NCBI RefSeq assembly: GCF_025950235.1
Contig: NZ_JAPDDT010000001.1
Span: forward strand, 1,088,456 to 1,152,455
Origin: Luteolibacter arcticus
GTDB taxonomy: Bacteria; Verrucomicrobiota; Verrucomicrobiia; Verrucomicrobiales; Akkermansiaceae
Direction of reading: 5' to 3'
DNA length: 64,000 nt
The notes below the pieces were generated by a model. It was not told where the DNA came from and did not search any database. It worked only from the letters and a program-made list of their open reading frames with translations. Positions 1 through 8,959 of the stretch are shown in pieces (positions within the stretch are counted from its first letter, which is position 1; each line of letters opens with the position of its first letter). Both the position numbers and the translations under genes were made by a program.

Positions 1-314
1 GCGTCCCACTTCAGCACCTGGAGGTTGGTCTTGATCGGATAGACCATGGCCGAGATCCCCAGGATCACAGCGATGTTGAAAATGTTGGAACCAACGACAT
101 TGCCAATCGCGATGTCCGAACGCCCGGCGAACGCGGACTTCAGCGAGACCAGCAACTCCGGCGTCGAGGTGCCATAAGCGACCACCGTGAGGCCGATGAC
201 CAGCGGCGTGAGCCCGAGCTTCAAAGCCAGCGAGGAGCCACCGCGGACAAGCAGTTCTGCGCCGAGAAACAGAAATCCGCAGCTGGCGAGAATAAGGAGG
301 ATGGCCATCAGCAT
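1..314 (-). CDS. Calcium/sodium antiporter, N-terminal part (runs off the window)
   Basis: The first 104 codons of an inner-membrane cation exchanger of the CaCA (Ca2+/cation antiporter) family, YrbG-like. The start is ATG at 314-312, and the gene continues past base 1. Visible are an N-terminal hydrophobic helix (MLMAILLILASCGFLFLGAE) and the alpha-1 repeat signature with GTSTPELLVS followed by GNVVGSNIFNI, which carries the acidic and polar residues that bind Na+/Ca2+. A second in-frame ATG six bases downstream is an equally possible start. Function is inferred from the family; ion specificity cannot be read from this fragment. Confidence 0.85.
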   Translation of the reverse strand, partial: MLMAILLILASCGFLFLGAELLVRGGSSLALKLGLTPLVIGLTVVAYGTSTPELLVSLKSAFAGRSDIAIGNVVGSNIFNIAVILGISAMVYPIKTNLQVLKWD

Positions 315-475
315 GGGCGGGCTATCTCACATGGAGCTTTCCGTCTGCCAGTGCTATCGACGGCTCTGATTGGAATGGCTAGCCCATCGGTCCGGGCTTG
401 GCATGAGGCATGATGCCGGTCCCTAGCCTGCTTTTCCCTTGCCGGGCATGCCATGTGCGCCAACCTTGGACATCC

Positions 476-862
476 ATGGCCGTTGACCCACTTCCAACAG
501 AGGTCAAGCAGTTCATCGTGAGTCATCTGGTCTCGGTCGAGGAACTGGAGATCCTCCTGATGCTGGCCAAGGGCGAAAGGCAGGACTGGACCGTGGACCC
601 CATCTATCAGGTCATCCTCAGTTCCCGGTCTTCGGTCGAGAGGGCTTTGGAGAAGTTCACGGCCATTGGAATTCTACAGAAGTCGGCTGATGCCGCACCC
701 CTTTACTGCTTCCAGCCTCAAGGCGGCGACAGTGCCATCAGGGAACTAGCCCGCTGCTATCGCGAAGCCCCCGTGCGCGTGATTGAAGCGATCTATCAGA
801 GGAATCGCGATAGCGTACAAGGCTTCGCCGATGCATTCAAACTCAAGCCTGACGATCCATGA
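476..862 (+). CDS. Small winged-helix-like protein upstream of the DUF5985 pair
   Basis: A 128-residue cytoplasmic protein with no signal peptide. The N-terminal half (VKQFIVSHLVSVEELEILLMLA, then SSRSSVERALEKFTAIGILQ) has the spacing of a winged-helix DNA-binding fold, with a recognition-helix-like segment around residues 60-75. The ATG at 476 is preferred because the residues before it in the open frame (from 410) are arginine/cysteine-rich and unlike the rest. Its stop overlaps the ATG of the next gene (ATGA), so it is co-translated with the DUF5985 membrane proteins. From memory, the same order (wHTH-like protein, then two DUF5985 proteins) occurs in other bacteria. The role is unknown; it may regulate the pair. 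Confidence 0.65.
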   Translation: MAVDPLPTEVKQFIVSHLVSVEELEILLMLAKGERQDWTVDPIYQVILSSRSSVERALEKFTAIGILQKSADAAPLYCFQPQGGDSAIRELARCYREAPVRVIEAIYQRNRDSVQGFADAFKLKPDDP

Positions 863-1119
863 TCCCGACGGTCATTTACATTCTTTGCTTCCTGACCTGC
901 GCCGGCTGCGCGGCACTTCTCTGGCGAGGCTTCCGGAGAACCCGTTTCCGCCTGCTCCTCTGGAGTTCCGTGTGCTTCCTGATCTTGGGAATCGCGAATC
1001 TACTCCTCTTCGCCGATCTGGTGCTCTACCCGGGTACGAGCCTGCTTATCATACGGAACGCGGTGACCCTCGTAGCGATCTTGGTATTGCTCGTGGGCTT
1101 GGTTTTCGAATCCCATTGA
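859..1119 (+). CDS. DUF5985 family membrane protein (first of pair)
   Basis: An 86-residue integral membrane protein, almost entirely three hydrophobic helices (about residues 2-22, 31-54 and 62-83) separated by short basic loops such as RGFRRTRFR. The pattern fits DUF5985, whose members are commonly encoded as adjacent pairs. The start overlaps the stop of the upstream winged-helix-like gene by four bases, so translation is coupled. No catalytic residues are evident. Function is unknown. Confidence 0.75.
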   Translation: MIPTVIYILCFLTCAGCAALLWRGFRRTRFRLLLWSSVCFLILGIANLLLFADLVLYPGTSLLIIRNAVTLVAILVLLVGLVFESH

Positions 1120-1151
1120 ACGAAACCCACTGAACCCTCACGCCGCCCACC

Positions 1152-1409
1152 ATGTTGGAATACTTTCTTTCCGGTGCCATTTCCATGGGGTTCTTCGTGG
1201 TCGTCCTGTTCTTCCTCCGCTTCTGGAGAACAACGAGCGACCGCCTCTTCCTCTATTTCGCGTCCGCCTTCAGCCTGTTACTTCTGGAGCGAATCGTTCG
1301 GGCAGCCTTCGACCTGCGTACGGAATGGATTCCGGCGGTCTATTTGTTCCGCCTGGTTGCCTTCGGCATCATTCTCTACGCGGTGTTCGACAAAAACCGC
1401 AGCCGTTAA
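1152..1409 (+). CDS. DUF5985 family membrane protein (second of pair)
   Basis: An 85-residue membrane protein with three predicted helices. It carries the paired-family features FLSGAISMGFFVVVLFFLRFWRTT near the N terminus and a basic C-terminal tail (DKNRSR). It lies 32 bases after the first DUF5985 gene and is probably on the same transcript. The two paralogues differ: the first has RGFRRTR and the second RFWRTTSDR after helix 1. This suggests a heteromeric pair rather than a recent duplication. Function is unknown. Confidence 0.75.
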   Translation: MLEYFLSGAISMGFFVVVLFFLRFWRTTSDRLFLYFASAFSLLLLERIVRAAFDLRTEWIPAVYLFRLVAFGIILYAVFDKNRSR

Positions 1410-1452
1410 CAACCCGCATCGGGGCCCCTTGGCGAGCACGCCCTCCCATCTC

Positions 1453-4110
1453 TCACTTCGGCGGGAACGCCCCTTCCACAAACCGCCGGTGCTGGCGGAT
1501 GAGCTGGAAGTCCACCGCGCCTTCTTCCAGAGAGCGTGTGGAGAACTCCACGGCTTTCTTGCGATCACCGCGGGCGAACTCAACCTCTGCCATGGTGTCG
1601 AGATAGGCGGCTTGGCGAGGGTTGCGCTCGAGAGCCTTCTTCAGGAAATCCTCCGCTTCGTCGAGCCGGCGGTTGGCGCGAGACGCCAGCCACGCGGCGG
1701 AGTTCCGGCTGTTGTCGCACTCCGGGAATTGGCGGATCCGCGCGGTCACACCGGTCCAGATGCGCTCGAAGATGCTGTCGTGCAGCTTGGTGAGGCCCGC
1801 AGCACGCATGGGCGCGAAGAAGTGGTCGGCCATCGCGTTCTCCGCATAGGGCAGCGTGGACAAGCGCTCGATCTCCACCAAAGCCGCTTCGCGGTTCCGA
1901 TCGAGCCGCGTGAAGGCGAGCGCGAGCCCGGCATCGATCCGCGATTTCAGCGATGTCGACATCGCGAAGGTCGGCGGAATGCGGTAGTTCCCGTTGCCCG
2001 CGGCCGCCTGATAGAAGGCCTGCGCCTCGGTATAGGCTGCCACCCCTCGCCAGTCGCCCACCGATTGCGCCTGGTCGATCAAGCGGCTGAGCAAGTCCTG
2101 AAAGTAAGCCGCTCCACGGGTACACTCCGCACCGGAACGGTTCCACCAGCGGCCCGCCCGCTCGAAGTCGCCCGCGAGAGCGAATTCATCGCCGCAGCCG
2201 AACTGAACCTGCACCTCGCCCAGCGCCAACATCTCCGCCCGCTTCTCCTGGCGATCCGCAGCTTCCACATCCCCGGCGCGGCGCAGGCAAATCGCCGCTT
2301 GGAGCCGGTCCAAGGCCTCGGCTGGCGCCAGCTCGACCACCTTGAGCCAGGTGGCCGCGGCGTCCTTCCACTTTCCGAGGGACGCCTGGGCCTTCCCCTT
2401 CTGGCGGAGAATGAAGATATTGTCGCCCGCTTCCAAGGCCTCGATCCAGCGCAGGGTGTTCTCCTTGTCCTGCATGATGTCGCCCATCGCCGCCATCAGC
2501 TCGACCATCGGTCGCCGGGCACCGGGTTCTTCCTTGTCGATCGCCTTCCACGCCAGCTCGAGGAACCGGTCGCGGTCGCCGTTGACGTCGGGCAATAATC
2601 CGAAGATCCGGCACAGCCACTCCAGGCGCTCCGGCCGGTCGAGCTTGGGATCCAGCGTCGCCGTCAAGTTCCACAGACGGTCGGGGTCCTCCATGAAGTC
2701 GAACAGGTTGGCCACCGCCAGGCCCCAGCGGACTTCATCGTCGCCGGCAAATTGGGCCACCGACTTCAGGACCGGCCGGACAGTCGAAATATTCACCCGC
2801 GGGAAGGGACCGCGGAACAGCCGGTTGAGGGTGCCGATGTAGATTTCCTGGTCCGCCCGGCTCAGCTCGAGCAGCGGTTCCAGGAATACCTCATCGAGCT
2901 CCTTGATCAGGCCGCGGTGCTCCAGGAAATAGCCGAGCACCGCGAGTTCGCCGACTTCCGTGCCCTCGCTGTCGTCATCGGGGATGGTCCGGAAGCGCTT
3001 GGCCGCCCACCCCTTGTAGTCCGGCTTCGCGGGGTCGAGCCCGAGCGCCTTGAGCCCATCCTCGACCCGTTCGGTCGCCTCAAAGTAATAGAATGCGGCA
3101 CAGGGATCCAGTTCCACCAGCCGCTTCTCCGCGTCTTGAAGATCCCCGGTCAAAAACAGCAGCCGCAGTTCCTTCGCCTGATCCTCCTCGTCGCCACCGC
3201 GAGTCTGGCGGCGCAGCGAACGGGTCAGCTCCGCCGGGATCGGCTTGCCCTCCCACGTGCGGATCGCGAACTCCCGGTAGCTCTGCAGGCCCGCGGCCGG
3301 AACGACCTGCGGCGAGGGACCGGCGACATTGAGCCACGGCAAGGGATCACCCGACATGAGCTGGAGCCGGGCCGAAGCCTGCTCGAGGCCGGCTTTCTCC
3401 GCCTCAGCCGCTGCCTCGGGCAGGCGGCCGGCACAGGCGAGCAAGGCATAGCGCCAGAGGCTGCCATCCTTGCCGTCCAGGTGCTCCGCCTTTTTCAGCT
3501 CCTCCTCCAAGGTGCCGTTGGCCCGGTGCAGCGCCGCCTTGGCCATCAACTCGGGAGACTCGGGGCGGGCCATGTCGAGGAAGGCAAAGGCCCCGGCGAT
3601 GTCCGGCGGCTCGCTGGCGAGGCAATCGCGGGCGGCATCCACGGCCACGCCGCGCACCGCCTCCTCCAGCATCGACAGCGTTTCCTCGTTCTTTTCCAGA
3701 GCGTAGAGTTTCAGGATCTGGCGAAATGCGCGCTCGCGCTTCAGCACGGCAATGACCGCGCGCTTCTCCTCCACGCCGCCACGGTCGTAGCGCAGGACCT
3801 CCGCCACGATCTTGGGCGAGCTGTCCGGCAGGATGCCGAGTTCGATCTTGCGGACGAGTTCCCGCGCCCGCACCGCGGCTTCGGGATCATTCCCTTCCAG
3901 CGCCTTGCGCAGTTCGGGCAGCGCTTTGTCGCCGAGCGCCCACAGCTCGCGGGTCGCTTTTTCACGCACTGCGTAGGATTCGTCGGAAAGCGCCACCACC
4001 GCCTCCGGGAGTGCCGTGGGTTCCTTCGGGGTCACCGGAGCGGCCAGCGAGGCGGCAGCCAGTGCGATGCTCCAGTATGTCGTCGCCTCTCTCAGGTTCA
4101 TCGGGCTCAC
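1453..4110 (-). CDS. Exported HEAT/TPR-repeat protein
   Basis: An 885-residue protein beginning with a signal-peptide-like segment (YWSIALAAASLAAPV). A HEAT-like domain follows at about residues 35-95 (AVVALSDESYAVREKATRELWALG, a motif common in exported planctomycete and verrucomicrobial proteins). The rest is a long helical-repeat region. The C-terminal part contains recognisable TPR units (about residues 760-870: AAWLASRANRRLDEAEDFLKKAL, AAYLDTMAEVEFARGDRKKAVEFS). No enzymatic motif is visible. It is probably a periplasmic or outer-membrane scaffold. An ATG at 4101 is an alternative start. It stands alone on the minus strand, convergent with the DUF5985 unit. Confidence 0.75.
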   Translation of the reverse strand: MSPMNLREATTYWSIALAAASLAAPVTPKEPTALPEAVVALSDESYAVREKATRELWALGDKALPELRKALEGNDPEAAVRARELVRKIELGILPDSSPKIVAEVLRYDRGGVEEKRAVIAVLKRERAFRQILKLYALEKNEETLSMLEEAVRGVAVDAARDCLASEPPDIAGAFAFLDMARPESPELMAKAALHRANGTLEEELKKAEHLDGKDGSLWRYALLACAGRLPEAAAEAEKAGLEQASARLQLMSGDPLPWLNVAGPSPQVVPAAGLQSYREFAIRTWEGKPIPAELTRSLRRQTRGGDEEDQAKELRLLFLTGDLQDAEKRLVELDPCAAFYYFEATERVEDGLKALGLDPAKPDYKGWAAKRFRTIPDDDSEGTEVGELAVLGYFLEHRGLIKELDEVFLEPLLELSRADQEIYIGTLNRLFRGPFPRVNISTVRPVLKSVAQFAGDDEVRWGLAVANLFDFMEDPDRLWNLTATLDPKLDRPERLEWLCRIFGLLPDVNGDRDRFLELAWKAIDKEEPGARRPMVELMAAMGDIMQDKENTLRWIEALEAGDNIFILRQKGKAQASLGKWKDAAATWLKVVELAPAEALDRLQAAICLRRAGDVEAADRQEKRAEMLALGEVQVQFGCGDEFALAGDFERAGRWWNRSGAECTRGAAYFQDLLSRLIDQAQSVGDWRGVAAYTEAQAFYQAAAGNGNYRIPPTFAMSTSLKSRIDAGLALAFTRLDRNREAALVEIERLSTLPYAENAMADHFFAPMRAAGLTKLHDSIFERIWTGVTARIRQFPECDNSRNSAAWLASRANRRLDEAEDFLKKALERNPRQAAYLDTMAEVEFARGDRKKAVEFSTRSLEEGAVDFQLIRQHRRFVEGAFPPK

Positions 4111-4275
4111 AGCGTCCGTTCTTTGGACGGGAAATCAACTCAGATCCTCGGACACAACTATCAGACAAAAGACCGAAAGCCAAAGATCATGCGAAGCAAG
4201 ATGCCGGACCGACGCGGCTCGAGGTAGGACCGCAGTCGCGAACAGGGATGGAGGTAGGCGGCCGGCAAAGTGCAC

Positions 4276-4983
4276 TTACCGCCGCTCCTTGACCGCAGAA
4301 ATCACTTCTTCCACCCACGCCGGCACCAACTCCCCCGCAGGCCCGCGGCGGCTCTCGTGAAATACCCCGCTCGCGGCGCTTTCCTCCAGATTCAGCTCCA
4401 GCGTCGGCACCCCGCATTCCCGCGCCCACGAAACAAAGGACGCGGCCGGATACACCCGGCCCGAGGTCCCGATCGCCACGAACCGGTCGGCCGACGAAAT
4501 CGCCGCCGCGATCTCATCCAGTCCGAAGGGAATTTCGCCGAACCACACGACGTGCGGTCGCAGGCAATCGATCCCGCCACAGGCCGTGCAGATCGAGGCC
4601 CGGCTCAGGTCCTCCCGGCACGGCATCACCGCGCCACACCGGTTGCACCTCGCCTTCAAAAGCTCGCCGTGCATGTGCAGCACCTCTTGCGAACCCGCGC
4701 GCTCGTGCAGGTCATCGATGTTTTGCGTGACCAAGGTCAGTTCCACCCCGCGAGCCCGGCCGAGCTTTGCCAAGGCCCGGTGCGCGGCATTCGGCTCCAC
4801 CTCCAGCACCTTCCTCCGCCGGCCATTGTAGAAGGTGTGCACGAGCTGCGGATCGCGCGCGAAACCCCGCGGCGATGCCACCTCCTCCACCCGGTGCCCC
4901 TCCCACAGGCCATCGCTGCCACGGAATGTCGGCACGCCCGATTCCGCGGAAACCCCTGCGCCAGTAAGCACCACCACCTTCAT
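4276..4983 (-). CDS. cobB: NAD-dependent protein deacylase, Sir2 family (CobB-like)
   Basis: A 235-residue class III sirtuin that uses NAD+ to remove acyl groups from protein lysines. It shows the full set of motifs: the NAD-binding GAGVSAESGVPTFRG (residues 8-22), TQNIDDLHERAG, the catalytic His105 in HMHGE, a zinc ribbon C113/C116/C132/C135, and GTSGRVYPA. Tyr52 and Arg55 in TFYNGRRR match the Y-x-x-R pair that in bacterial CobB and human SIRT5 favours acidic acyl groups (succinyl, malonyl), so desuccinylase activity is likely. Length is normal for bacterial CobB. It is a monocistronic gene on the minus strand. Confidence 0.95.
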   Translation of the reverse strand: MKVVVLTGAGVSAESGVPTFRGSDGLWEGHRVEEVASPRGFARDPQLVHTFYNGRRRKVLEVEPNAAHRALAKLGRARGVELTLVTQNIDDLHERAGSQEVLHMHGELLKARCNRCGAVMPCREDLSRASICTACGGIDCLRPHVVWFGEIPFGLDEIAAAISSADRFVAIGTSGRVYPAASFVSWARECGVPTLELNLEESAASGVFHESRRGPAGELVPAWVEEVISAVKERR

Positions 4984-5019
4984 CGGCCGGAGAGAAGCGA
5001 TTCGATGCGCCTAAGGCAA

Positions 5020-6975
5020 CTACCGGGCCGGCTTCTCCGCCGTTACCGGGATCTCCCCTCGCAGCATCTTCCCGATCTCCCCGGTCAGCCACAGGTAGTG
5101 GTCCGGCTTCAAGCCCGGCTCGACGAGGAAGCGACTGGCGCCGACCGGGGGATTGCCGGTCGTTTTGAAGATCGCCGTGCCCTCGTCCATCTCATCGAAC
5201 ATCGCCACATAAATCGCCCGCCCCCCGGCCCGACGAGCCGCGATCGCCTGGCTCCACAGGAAACCGCCGCCGAGCCGCGGAATCGCATCGAACCTCGCCT
5301 CGCGCCCCCGGCTCCTCTCCAGATTCTGCCAACTGAAACCTGGGAAAATCACCGGCAGGTAGCCCAGCCCCCGCTCCCGGCACCATGCGAGGTCCGGCTC
5401 TAACAGCGGCTTCTGCCGTGCCGCAGCGTCCTGCGGCGTGCCGAAGCGCCCCACCGTCCACGGGCTGATGATGTCGGCCAGCGCGCACAGCTCGTGCAGC
5501 TTCGCATCGCCGATCGAATCTCGCTCCAGCGTGCGCCAGTAGCATGGCACCCCGAGCATCACCGCCATCCCCTCCCCTTTGAAAAAGCGGATCAGCAATT
5601 CCCATTCCTTCAGCGACGCCGGACGATCATTGAACCCCAGACCCCACAGCGTCACCAGCGGCTTGTGGCGGTACTTCAAGTAAGCCGCGTCCCCGCCTGC
5701 CTTCAGCCGCTGCCAATCCTCGATCACCCGCGAGAAGTCCTCCGCCTTCAGCCCGGAGAGATCATACATCAGCGCCCACTCGCGGCCCTCGGCCTTCGCC
5801 GAATCGCGGACGTGGGAAAGCACCTGATCCATCGGATCGCGGAACCTGGGATCGCGGGTATTTGTCGCGAAGCGCTGGAGGAAGGCCCCATCGATCCCAT
5901 GCTCGCGCATCCAGCGGAAATGCCGCCGCGTCGTGTCCGGATGCATCGAACTGAAGACCTCCGCCACCGAGCCATCGGCATGGCGGAAGGCGGTCGCATG
6001 CCGTTCGCCGGGGGCAAGCTCGCTCATGTCCGGCCACATCTCGATGTGCGAGTAGCCGGGCTCGAACTTCCCGTTCACCGCGTAGTGATGCCAGCCGTTG
6101 TTAGAGCCATCGTCGCCGCAGCGGAACCACCCTTGGTATCCGCACAGCACCTTGCCATCTAACAAGCCGTTCATTTCCCGCCACGCAGCCATCGAGCGTC
6201 GCAGGTTCTCCCGCTTGTCGCCCGGCACGCCATAGGCCTGCAAGCCCACCGGCCCGTGCCATTTCGCCTCCTCTTGCAAGCGGCGGACGAATTTCGCCGT
6301 GTCGTACGTCCCCTGCCCGAGCGGCCGGATCAGGCGATCCCAACCCATCGCCTGGGTGTCTCCGCCGTCCGCACCGTTGACGGTCACGAATTGCAGGCGG
6401 GCGGATTCCCGCGCGATCGCCGGAATCGGATCGACATCCCCTTCCACCTTCAGCCAGTGGCAGAGATTGAAGGTGATGCCCACGCCCTTGCGATCCAGCG
6501 CGGTGGCCACGCGGGCCGCATCGGAAAAGCGCTCCAGCCAGAAGTCCGTGTGCGGATAGAGCGACAGCCCCACCCCCGCCGGTTCAGCGTGGCCGGCGAT
6601 CTCGCGCAGCCCCGCGACTGCTGCGCCATCGCCGCCGGTGACCTTGCGAATGGCAATCCACAGCGTCGCATCGCGGCCTTTCAAATCGGCAATCAGCTTC
6701 TGCAACTCCGGCGTGAGCGCGGGCGTCCCGGCGGCGAAGTCGAGCGTGAGATACACGTTCCACAAACGCAGGCCTCGGTTCCCGAGTTCGTCTCTCAGCG
6801 GACTCACCTCCTGACCGCTGCCGCCAAGGCCATCGTAGCCCAAGGTGTCCAGCGCTTCCGCCACCGCGGCCGGCTCGCCGGAGATGCCGGTGTCCATCGC
6901 GAAAAACGAATTCCCCCGCAAGCCGGGTAGGCATAGGCACAAGAAAACGCAGGCGATCAATCGGGCTGGCAGCAT
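5020..6975 (-). CDS. Secreted two-domain protein: xylose-isomerase-like TIM barrel plus GH71/99-like domain
   Basis: A 651-residue exported protein with signal peptide MLPARLIACVFLCLCLPGLRG. Residues about 25-265 resemble the sugar phosphate isomerase/epimerase (xylose-isomerase-like) TIM barrel, with VGLSLYPHTDFW, VGITFNLCHWL and VTVNGADGGD. Residues about 275-640 form a glycoside-hydrolase 71/99-like domain opening with GKVLCGYQGWFRCGDDGSN and containing YSHIEMWPDMSEL, FSSMHPDTTRRHF and GIDGAFLQRF. The second half is the probable catalytic part (alpha-mannan or glucan hydrolase-like). The first half on a secreted protein is odd and may bind or act on sugar. The gene sits 36 bases upstream of the sirtuin gene, with no obvious functional link. 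Confidence 0.8.
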   Translation of the reverse strand: MLPARLIACVFLCLCLPGLRGNSFFAMDTGISGEPAAVAEALDTLGYDGLGGSGQEVSPLRDELGNRGLRLWNVYLTLDFAAGTPALTPELQKLIADLKGRDATLWIAIRKVTGGDGAAVAGLREIAGHAEPAGVGLSLYPHTDFWLERFSDAARVATALDRKGVGITFNLCHWLKVEGDVDPIPAIARESARLQFVTVNGADGGDTQAMGWDRLIRPLGQGTYDTAKFVRRLQEEAKWHGPVGLQAYGVPGDKRENLRRSMAAWREMNGLLDGKVLCGYQGWFRCGDDGSNNGWHHYAVNGKFEPGYSHIEMWPDMSELAPGERHATAFRHADGSVAEVFSSMHPDTTRRHFRWMREHGIDGAFLQRFATNTRDPRFRDPMDQVLSHVRDSAKAEGREWALMYDLSGLKAEDFSRVIEDWQRLKAGGDAAYLKYRHKPLVTLWGLGFNDRPASLKEWELLIRFFKGEGMAVMLGVPCYWRTLERDSIGDAKLHELCALADIISPWTVGRFGTPQDAAARQKPLLEPDLAWCRERGLGYLPVIFPGFSWQNLERSRGREARFDAIPRLGGGFLWSQAIAARRAGGRAIYVAMFDEMDEGTAIFKTTGNPPVGASRFLVEPGLKPDHYLWLTGEIGKMLRGEIPVTAEKPAR

Positions 6976-7622
6976 GGCAGTGTGGGACTACATGTAGGAT
7001 CCGCAAGATTCCTCCGCGAGCCCGTCATGCGCAAGATCGCGGGAAGTGGGTCTAACCCAACGACAAACGAACGTTTTCCAGCGATCGTCCCCTCACTGGA
7101 GAGTCTTCGGAGTTAGCGGTAAATTGACATTGGACATTACGGTCCGCTAAGAATCTCATGAAAATCGGCTTGTTTAGTTTGTCTGATTGTTCATTCTGCT
7201 TCGCGACTCCCCAAGTCGTATTGCGCTTTTCCAAAAAAACGCACATGAAGTATCACATTTCCCTCCCCGAAAATTGCTCGGGCCACCCGTTCGCGGATGG
7301 CCAAAGCGGCTTGGTGGAGTGGAGTCGCGGTACGGGTTGGCACACGCCACGAGGCGCTGCCGGCTTCCTCGAATCCGATATACGCCACTGACGACACAAT
7401 CGTCTCCTTACATCGACTGATTCGGTCCGGAGAGCGGGATATCGCTCGGCTCCCCGGAAACTAGGCGAGGGACTCTGTCCCGAGCGGACGCTAGTCGTGT
7501 CCATCTGATGGACCTTCTGCGCCCGGAACTCTCGCCGAGTGCCCTCCCCATGGCTTGTCCCACGGCCATGGATCCCAGGAGAGCCGGAAAAGTTACACTC
7601 CACCTGTCACCCTAAACCAGCC
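6976..7622. other. Intergenic region, 647 bases, partly AT-rich
   Basis: No convincing gene is seen. The stretch 7080-7260 is noticeably richer in A/T than its surroundings. It contains TTGACA at 7124-7129 followed 18 bases later by TAAGAA, a weak promoter-like pair on the plus strand. Short open frames on both strands look unlike proteins. The region probably carries the promoters of the minus-strand gene ending it on the left and of the exported-protein operon starting at 7623. Confidence 0.4.
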
Positions 7623-8366
7623 ATGAAAACTAGCCGATTGGCTGCCCTTGCGGCAGCCTTCCTTGCTTGCTGCGCACCCGCGGCAAACGCCCAATCCACC
7701 GAACCCTCGATTCCGACGGGCTCGCTGACCGCATTCCCGCTCATCGTCCAACCGGGAACCAAGCCGAAGCTGACTTGGACCATTACCTACCCTTCGATCG
7801 TCCAAGACTACACGGACATTGAAGGAGGAAACACCGTCAATCCCACCGAGGACCTCTACGTGGACATCCGCATCCTTGGTGCGGGCGTCACCGTCGGCAA
7901 TTCGAGCGGTAGCGGCTACACCTTCGTCCCAACCCGCGCGGAGTTCAGCTACGACGGCGGCAGCTACAGCGAGATCTTCTACGGCACGAACACCCAGGTC
8001 CAGCCGAGCAAGATCGTCAAAACCCAGAAGGTACTGAAGGGCAAGCGGCTCCGTTTCGGCGGAAAGTACAAGTATAACAATGCTTGGGGTCCCTACTTCA
8101 ATTCACAGAGTAATACCCTCAACGTCCGCACGCTGGTCAATGGTGACACCCCTCCCTCGAACGTCCCGCAGTACAACGCCCCGTCGCTGGAAAGCTTCCT
8201 TCGCCCCTACCTCGACAGCTCCGGCCGCGTGAAGATCGGTCCCATGGACGTGATCGTGTTCATGGAGCTCACCCACTACGATTCCCAGCGCACCGACCCC
8301 GGCTACGACCTTCAGGACATGGTGCTGCTCTGCACCTTCCGCACCGTGACAACCCCAGCGCCATGA
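7623..8366 (+). CDS. Exported protein of unknown function, first gene of three-gene operon
   Basis: A 247-residue protein with a clear Sec signal peptide (MKTSRLAALAAAFLACCAPAANA then QS). The mature part is rich in Ser, Thr, Tyr and Asn with alternating hydrophobic residues, suggesting an all-beta extracellular domain. It holds GTKPKLTWTITYP, YTFVPTRAEFSYDGGSY and KRLRFGGKYKYNNAWGPYF. ATG 7623 is chosen because it directly opens the signal peptide; the open frame extends upstream to 7539 without protein-like sequence. The stop overlaps the next start (ATGA). I do not recognise the family. Confidence 0.75.
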   Translation: MKTSRLAALAAAFLACCAPAANAQSTEPSIPTGSLTAFPLIVQPGTKPKLTWTITYPSIVQDYTDIEGGNTVNPTEDLYVDIRILGAGVTVGNSSGSGYTFVPTRAEFSYDGGSYSEIFYGTNTQVQPSKIVKTQKVLKGKRLRFGGKYKYNNAWGPYFNSQSNTLNVRTLVNGDTPPSNVPQYNAPSLESFLRPYLDSSGRVKIGPMDVIVFMELTHYDSQRTDPGYDLQDMVLLCTFRTVTTPAP

Positions 8367-8959
8367 GCACCATGAGATCTCCAATGATCATTTTGGGCGC
8401 GGTTGCCGGGATCCTGATTCCGCTCGCTTCCGCACAAGAGCCCGCACGCAAGCCGATGCGCGACGTGGTCACCCACGACGATATCGTGGAAGCCGCGCGC
8501 CAGGCCAAGGATCAGGCCCCGCTACCGGTGTTCAAGCCGCTCGAAGGCGAGGATCCCTCGGTCGTCAACCGCCCGAAGGACCTGCTCTCCCGCTCGGATA
8601 TTTTCAGCTACCTCGGCCAGGCGACGCTCGTTCCAAAGAAGGCGGTGTTGCACTTTCCCAAGGAACTCGAGAGCCGCGGCGGCCTGAAGGAACAATCGAA
8701 GTTCATCCCGTGGATCGACTTCTATGCGGCGAACCGCTCGTGGATCCGCACCGTCGCCGTCTCCCGTGCGCAAGCGGAAGGCCGGGAACCGATGGACGAG
8801 GATACCGTGAAGTCCTTCGCCAAGGAAAAGCGCCTCGTGGTGGCCACCTATCAGGAGGGGCCCATCTCGGTGAATCGCTACGAAGATCCCGCCACCAAAA
8901 CCGCTGCGGTGCCCGGCAAGGCACCGGCAGTCCCAACCTCCACCGCCGCCAAGCCATGA
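8363..8959 (+). CDS. Exported protein of unknown function, second gene of operon
   Basis: A 198-residue protein with a short signal peptide (MSTMRSPMIILGAVAGILIPLASAQ). A charged region follows (VTHDDIVEAARQAKD), then a middle segment with PKKAVLHFPKELESRGGLKEQ and SKFIPWIDFYAANRSWIRTVAVS, then a Pro/Ala-rich tail. Its four-base overlaps with both neighbours imply a fixed stoichiometry with the first and third products. The central segment looks like a small alpha/beta domain; the tail may be a linker or anchor. No known family is recognised. Confidence 0.75.
   Translation: MSTMRSPMIILGAVAGILIPLASAQEPARKPMRDVVTHDDIVEAARQAKDQAPLPVFKPLEGEDPSVVNRPKDLLSRSDIFSYLGQATLVPKKAVLHFPKELESRGGLKEQSKFIPWIDFYAANRSWIRTVAVSRAQAEGREPMDEDTVKSFAKEKRLVVATYQEGPISVNRYEDPATKTAAVPGKAPAVPTSTAAKP

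Noticed and set aside
1174..4227. Long plus-strand open frames of about 470-490 codons opposite the HEAT/TPR gene
   Set aside because: They are antisense to a clearly coding gene, Arg/Gln/His-rich, without domains; a by-product of high-GC codon bias.
7158..7391. 77-codon plus-strand frame in the AT-rich gap
   Set aside because: No ribosome site, no family, composition drifts; the region is better read as intergenic.
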